A program made the position numbers and the translations under genes. DNA of 8,769 nt, taken from the NCBI GenBank assembly GCA_046756925.1, contig JBHHXH010000089.1:1-8769 (forward strand), in the 5' to 3' direction. Below, one piece after another: positions 5,557-8,769 of this stretch (position 1 is the first letter of the stretch; every line of letters starts with the position of its first letter). The DNA is from JAJDBU01 sp046756925 (lineage in GTDB: Bacteria > Nitrospirota > Nitrospiria > SBBL01 > JAADHI01). The notes under the pieces are model-generated. The model saw nothing but the letters and a program-made list of their open reading frames with translations, was not told the DNA's origin and made no database searches.

Positions 5557-5828
5557 ATCCTCAAATACTGCAACTCCTATGCCGGTAAGATTTGATGTAA
5601 ATAGTAAATTTAAGGCACGGGTTTATATCCATAAAACGGCCATTTTAGGTTGTTTTTTTGAATTAATACAGGAATCATCCACAAAACGAATAAGGTTAAA
5701 TTGTTGTCATCGTAGGGTAAGTTATTGGCCTTTTTGCGCCGATCGCTCTCCGTCCTTTTCTTTTTTAGAATCGAATGTAAAGGCTGGCGGATATTTAAGG
5801 GAGCGCTAATCAAGGCTGGAAGGAGGTC

Positions 5829-6929
5829 TTAAGGGTGGCTCGCGCACAGAGGAAGGTCGATCCAGAATCGGCTGCCTTGGCCTTGTCGGCTCTCCAGTCC
5901 GATGCTGCCGCGATGCTGAAGTACCACCGATTTGACGATCGTCAGTCCCAGTCCGATCTCCGATCTGTTTTCGGCCGGATCGTGATGGTGTAAGGAGGGC
6001 TTTTCCAGGATGAGTCTTTGCTGCATCGGTGACATGCCGACGCCCGTATCGGCCACCTCGATCCGTAAGGTGTGAGATAGGACGACAATCACGACGGAGA
6101 TCGTGCCGCCTCGCTGGGTGTACTTATTCGCGTTCGAGATGAGCTGTTTTAGGGCGGCATAAAGGTGACGTGCATCGGCCCTGACCACCAATGGCTGTCC
6201 AACCGGTGTTTTCATGAGGATGAGTTGATCCTTCTCTTCGATCGCTTTCCGGAGGTTTTTAATGGCTTCTTCCACGATTTCAACGGGGTTGATGTCTTCA
6301 AACACCGAGTGCGACCCGAATAAGCTTTTGTATTCGTTGACGAGGTCCTTTCCGAAACCGGTGAGCTGGATGATCTCTTGCAGATAAGCCAAGGGCACCG
6401 CGCCATTGAAACCGGATAGTTTCTGCATCAAGGGTTCGGCGAATCCCCTGATCATGGTGATGGTGGTGGAGAGTTCTTCCGAGACCTTGGCCATGAGGGT
6501 TCGCTCTAAGCGGCAAAGCTCGTCGCAAAACCGTTTATGATTTTTTCCGTCAATGAGCACCTTGTGTATTTTTATTTGAAATTCCTTTAAGGTGAAGGGC
6601 GTTACCAGGTAATCCGCCGCGCCGATTTCCAGGCCGAGGATCACTTCGTCCAGGTGTTCGGGCGGAACGAGGAAAACGATCGGAATCTGGCGGGTCACCG
6701 GGTTTTTTTTTAACCTTTCACAGACAGCGACGCCGCCCATGGTTTTAATCTTGACATTGAGAAGGATGAGCTCGGGTTGAACCATCGTGCTGAGTTGAAA
6801 GCCCTCGACATCATTTTCTGCCGTAATCACATCGCAGTACATGGTTTGAAGCTTTTTCCGGATGGCGAGGCGGCTTTTAGGATCGTCGTCCATCACCAAT
6901 ATCTTGGTGGCTTTGGTTTCGTAGTTCAT
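5829..6929 (-). CDS. Receiver-histidine kinase fusion with degenerate phosphorylation sites (pseudo-hybrid kinase)
   Basis: The product has 366 residues with no membrane segment; the start at 6929 follows AAGGAGG by 4 nt (a longer open frame to 6992 is unlikely). Residues 8-125 are a receiver domain (KILVMDDDP...). The acidic cluster D14-D16 is kept, but the phospho-acceptor position reads LILLNV (N58 for Asp), the switch Thr/Ser is V88 (IVFLVPP) and the invariant Lys is T110 (YLVTPF). Residues about 140-205 align with a HisKA dimerisation helix, where the SHELRTP-type motif reads SEELSTT, placing E151 at the His position. Residues about 250-362 are a complete HATPase domain: N266 in the N box, DTGVG (294-298) and GLGL (326-329). 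ATP binding therefore looks possible while autophosphorylation and phosphoryl acceptance do not. It follows an intact sensor kinase after 86 nt and is presumably co-transcribed. It may act as an allosteric partner, as known for pseudokinases such as DivL. The domain calls are firm; the role is inferred. Confidence 0.85.
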   Translation of the reverse strand: MNYETKATKILVMDDDPKSRLAIRKKLQTMYCDVITAENDVEGFQLSTMVQPELILLNVKIKTMGGVAVCERLKKNPVTRQIPIVFLVPPEHLDEVILGLEIGAADYLVTPFTLKEFQIKIHKVLIDGKNHKRFCDELCRLERTLMAKVSEELSTTITMIRGFAEPLMQKLSGFNGAVPLAYLQEIIQLTGFGKDLVNEYKSLFGSHSVFEDINPVEIVEEAIKNLRKAIEEKDQLILMKTPVGQPLVVRADARHLYAALKQLISNANKYTQRGGTISVVIVVLSHTLRIEVADTGVGMSPMQQRLILEKPSLHHHDPAENRSEIGLGLTIVKSVVLQHRGSIGLESRQGQGSRFWIDLPLCASHP

Positions 6930-6933
6930 TCGA

Positions 6934-6940
6934 CCTCCTT
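6934..6940 (-). promoter_or_regulatory. Ribosome binding site of the receiver-kinase fusion gene
   Basis: AAGGAGG on the minus strand, 4 nt before the ATG at 6929. It selects this start over the in-frame upstream Met at 6992, which would add 21 residues unrelated to a receiver domain. Confidence 0.85.
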
Positions 6941-7015
6941 CATGAAAAGGATTCCGCAAAAAGGATTGGCGTTGTCTGTCCTCCAATCGCATGCCGGGGA
7001 AGAATGCCCGCGGCG

Positions 7016-8769
7016 CTATCTTTGAAAGGGCAACAAGATTGTGAAAACCGTCCCCCGACCGGGGCGGCTTTCGACCTTAATCTGCCCTTTATGGTCTTCG
7101 ATAATTTTTTTACAGATGGCCAGGCCCAGGCCGATCCCTTTGTTTTTAGTGGAAGCGTAGTCGACGAACAGATGCTTAAGCCGGTCCGGCGGGATGCCGC
7201 AGCCGGTATCCGAGATCGATATTTCGGTGGCTTCATCGCCTTCGTTTTCCCCTTGCATTTTTTTGCCGGTGATACCGAGGGCGCCGCCCTGGGGCATGGC
7301 CTCAATGCCGTTCGTGACCAGGTTTCTTAAGACGCGTTCCAAGGCAAAGCGATCCGCCCATACCTGCAAATTTTTCGGCATGATCCGCGTTGAAATGAGG
7401 ACCTTGTTCTCTTTCATGGGGATGTCTTTTTCCTTGCCGTCCTCTTGAACCCAACATCGGGTATCGATCTTCAAAGGATCGAGAATGTCATTGGTCAAAT
7501 CGGAGAGCGGAAACAAGGCCGGTTTAATCTGTTTCGTATGTGACAGATGGAGGAGGTCGTTGAGCATGCGGTTCAGATTCGGAAATTCCCGGTCGATCAT
7601 CTTTTGAAAGTAGGCTTGTGTTTTCTCGTCATTGTAAGATCGCGTGACCAGACGGCTGCTGTTTTCCAGGTTTTTAATCGGATGCCGCAGGTCATGGACC
7701 AGCCCCCCGGCGATCCGCCCCAGAAAGGCCGCCCGTTCGTTCCGGCGGATATTTTCTTTTAGCTTTACGAGGTCTTCGGTCATGAGATTAAAGGCCTCTC
7801 CCAATTCCCGAAACTCGTCGCGGCTTCGTATCTTCACCTTGTCGGATAAATTCCCGCTTCCGACGGATCGGGCGCCGCGGATCAACTCGCGAATGGGCGC
7901 CACGATGTGGCGCTTCCCGCCTAGGAAACCCACTGCGATCATCAAGACGAGAAAGAGCCCTGCCGATACGGTCAGCTGCTGGGTCAGCAGTGCCGATGCT
8001 GCATAGGCCTCGCGGGTTGGCTGTTCGATCATCAACTGCCAGCCCACCGAGGGGATCTGTGCCGCAACACCGATGGTTTCGATCCCTCGTGTATCGAAAT
8101 ACACCTCTCCGGCCGCTTGTCCATTGTGTACGCCTTCCGAGAAAGGAAGATCGCTTATCTTCTCTTGTCTGAAAACCCGCCCCTTTTCGGAACCCAGACC
8201 GTGTGCAATTAATGTTAGGTCTTCGGAGACGACCAGGGCCACGCCTTCTTCCCCGATACGGATGCTGTCGACCAGGCGCCACATCTCGATGAGGTTGAGT
8301 TCTCCCACGAGGACGCCGACGGTTTCACCGAGGAATTTGATAGGGATGCCGACAATCATGGCGGGGGAGAAATTGTCAGAGATAAAGACCTTGGAACGAT
8401 AGGTTGCCCCGGATGCGGCCGTCCGATGCGCTTCCTCGTGAGGTGCATCCTCTGAAGTATTATCGAGTCGGCTTGTTGCGAGGATTTTTCCGGCCCCATC
8501 AGTTAAATCGATGCTATGGAATTCCTCGAACTCGATGACGTGGTTCCGCACGAAACGTTCCTTTTGCCAGGGGAGCAGATCGGTCTTGCCGAGGTTTTGG
8601 GCCAGCGATTTCAGTATGTGCTCGCTGTTGTCGAGGTATTGTTCGATTTGATGCGCGGCCCGTTTCGCGACTTCGAGGTTTTCTTCCATGACGAGGGCTC
8701 TCGCCGTTTCGCGGGCCGTGTAGATCGAGACGATGCCGAAGAGGGTCATGGGGATGAGGGCGGCCAGGG
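7016..8769 (-). CDS. Membrane sensor histidine kinase, Cache-HAMP-HisKA-HATPase (5' end outside window)
   Basis: The frame runs off the window: before the Met at 8749 it encodes LAALIP, continuing the first membrane helix, so the true start is beyond 8769. Residue numbers here count from that Met. Order: end of the first helix (1-10); a periplasmic double-Cache-like sensor (about 25-250, with IVGIPI, GVLVGEL and a VGWQLMIEQP end); second helix (about 259-278); HAMP (about 279-331, IVAPIREL...DEFRELGEAFNLM); HisKA with phospho-acceptor H352 in GLVHDLRHP; HATPase with N480 (N box), DTGCG (514-518) and GIGLGL (538-543). All catalytic motifs are present, so this should be an active kinase sensing a small extracytoplasmic ligand; the ligand cannot be read. 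The HDLRHP form resembles NtrB/NtrY-type kinases that serve sigma-54 activators. No cognate output regulator lies in the window. The receiver-kinase fusion gene follows in the same direction. Confidence 0.9.
   Translation of the reverse strand, partial: LAALIPMTLFGIVSIYTARETARALVMEENLEVAKRAAHQIEQYLDNSEHILKSLAQNLGKTDLLPWQKERFVRNHVIEFEEFHSIDLTDGAGKILATSRLDNTSEDAPHEEAHRTAASGATYRSKVFISDNFSPAMIVGIPIKFLGETVGVLVGELNLIEMWRLVDSIRIGEEGVALVVSEDLTLIAHGLGSEKGRVFRQEKISDLPFSEGVHNGQAAGEVYFDTRGIETIGVAAQIPSVGWQLMIEQPTREAYAASALLTQQLTVSAGLFLVLMIAVGFLGGKRHIVAPIRELIRGARSVGSGNLSDKVKIRSRDEFRELGEAFNLMTEDLVKLKENIRRNERAAFLGRIAGGLVHDLRHPIKNLENSSRLVTRSYNDEKTQAYFQKMIDREFPNLNRMLNDLLHLSHTKQIKPALFPLSDLTNDILDPLKIDTRCWVQEDGKEKDIPMKENKVLISTRIMPKNLQVWADRFALERVLRNLVTNGIEAMPQGGALGITGKKMQGENEGDEATEISISDTGCGIPPDRLKHLFVDYASTKNKGIGLGLAICKKIIEDHKGQIKVESRPGRGTVFTILLPFQR

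Larger units (their letters stand above)
5163..5828. other. 666-nt region without a convincing gene
   Basis: This is the gap between two minus-strand genes. The half near the ATPase (5163-5512) has average composition and is open in the ATPase frame, but encodes nothing family-like. It holds a 14-bp direct repeat pair (5283-5314), a 12-bp tandem duplication (5432-5455) and a GCATGC hairpin. The other half (about 5560-5815) is clearly richer in A and T, with runs of T. Frames of 98 codons (5513-5809, plus) and 67 codons (5610-5813, minus) exist there, but lack ribosome binding sites, recognisable motifs and sensible composition. Promoters for the ATPase gene, or a small RNA, are the likeliest contents. 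Confidence 0.6.

Noticed and set aside
5607..5630. Possible sigma-54 promoter at GGCACGGG
   Set aside because: The GC of the -12 element is missing at the required 10-nt distance after GG.
5513..5809. 98-codon plus-strand open frame in the AT-rich gap
   Set aside because: No ribosome binding site, no motif, odd composition, and it begins ahead of the only candidate promoter; probably chance.
5610..5813. 67-codon minus-strand open frame with a short hydrophobic stretch
   Set aside because: No ribosome binding site or family resemblance; the hydrophobicity follows from local AT-richness.
3852..8769. Many sizeable open frames opposite or out of frame with the kinase and ATPase genes
   Set aside because: All overlap genes with strong domain motifs and show no motifs or ribosome binding sites of their own.
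1..8769. CRISPR array, tRNA, rRNA, insertion sequence or phage genes
   Set aside because: No regularly spaced repeats, RNA-gene signatures, transposase/integrase motifs or terminal inverted repeats were seen by eye.

Overview
The window looks like a chromosomal segment of a Gram-negative, environmental, probably chemolithotrophic bacterium. The genes encode exported copper proteins, a CopD-like membrane protein, a two-component sensor and a type II secretion/type IV pilus ATPase; Shine-Dalgarno sequences are strong (AAGGAGG, GAGGAGG) and base composition is moderate. The style recalls Nitrospirota or related lineages, but that is an impression and no marker gene proves it.

Plus strand, 1-3843. 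A copper/metal-centred block: the 3' end of a large multicopper-oxidase-like cupredoxin protein (1-567), a strong hairpin (596-635), two tandem paralogous exported proteins that each carry a complete type-1-copper ligand set (H...C-x2-H-x2-M) joined to a carboxypeptidase-regulatory-like beta domain (665-1633 and 1676-2533), a gap with a possible relic of an OmpR-family regulator (about 2557-2730), a four-helix CopD-like membrane protein (2756-3214) and a hemerythrin-like protein (3286-3843). Together they suggest periplasmic electron transfer or copper handling, with a cytoplasmic di-iron or O2/NO-responsive protein at the end.

Minus strand, 8769-3852. A conventional membrane sensor histidine kinase (8769-7016; its start lies outside the window) is followed 86 nt later by a receiver-kinase fusion (6929-5829). 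In the fusion the receiver's phospho-acceptor Asp, its switch Thr and its Lys are all replaced, and the kinase's phospho-acceptor His is Glu, while the ATP-binding motifs are intact. After a 666-nt gap with no convincing gene comes a short GspE/PilB-type ATPase (5162-3852) that lacks the usual N-terminal domain and has Pro in place of the His-box histidine. The two strand blocks converge at 3843/3852 with 8 nt between stop codons.

The most interesting element is the pair of an intact sensor kinase and a doubly inactivated receiver-kinase pseudoenzyme that keeps its ATPase fold. Second is the tandem cupredoxin pair next to a multicopper-oxidase-like protein whose terminal domain lacks most canonical copper ligands. 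No rRNA, tRNA, CRISPR array, transposase or integrase was seen.
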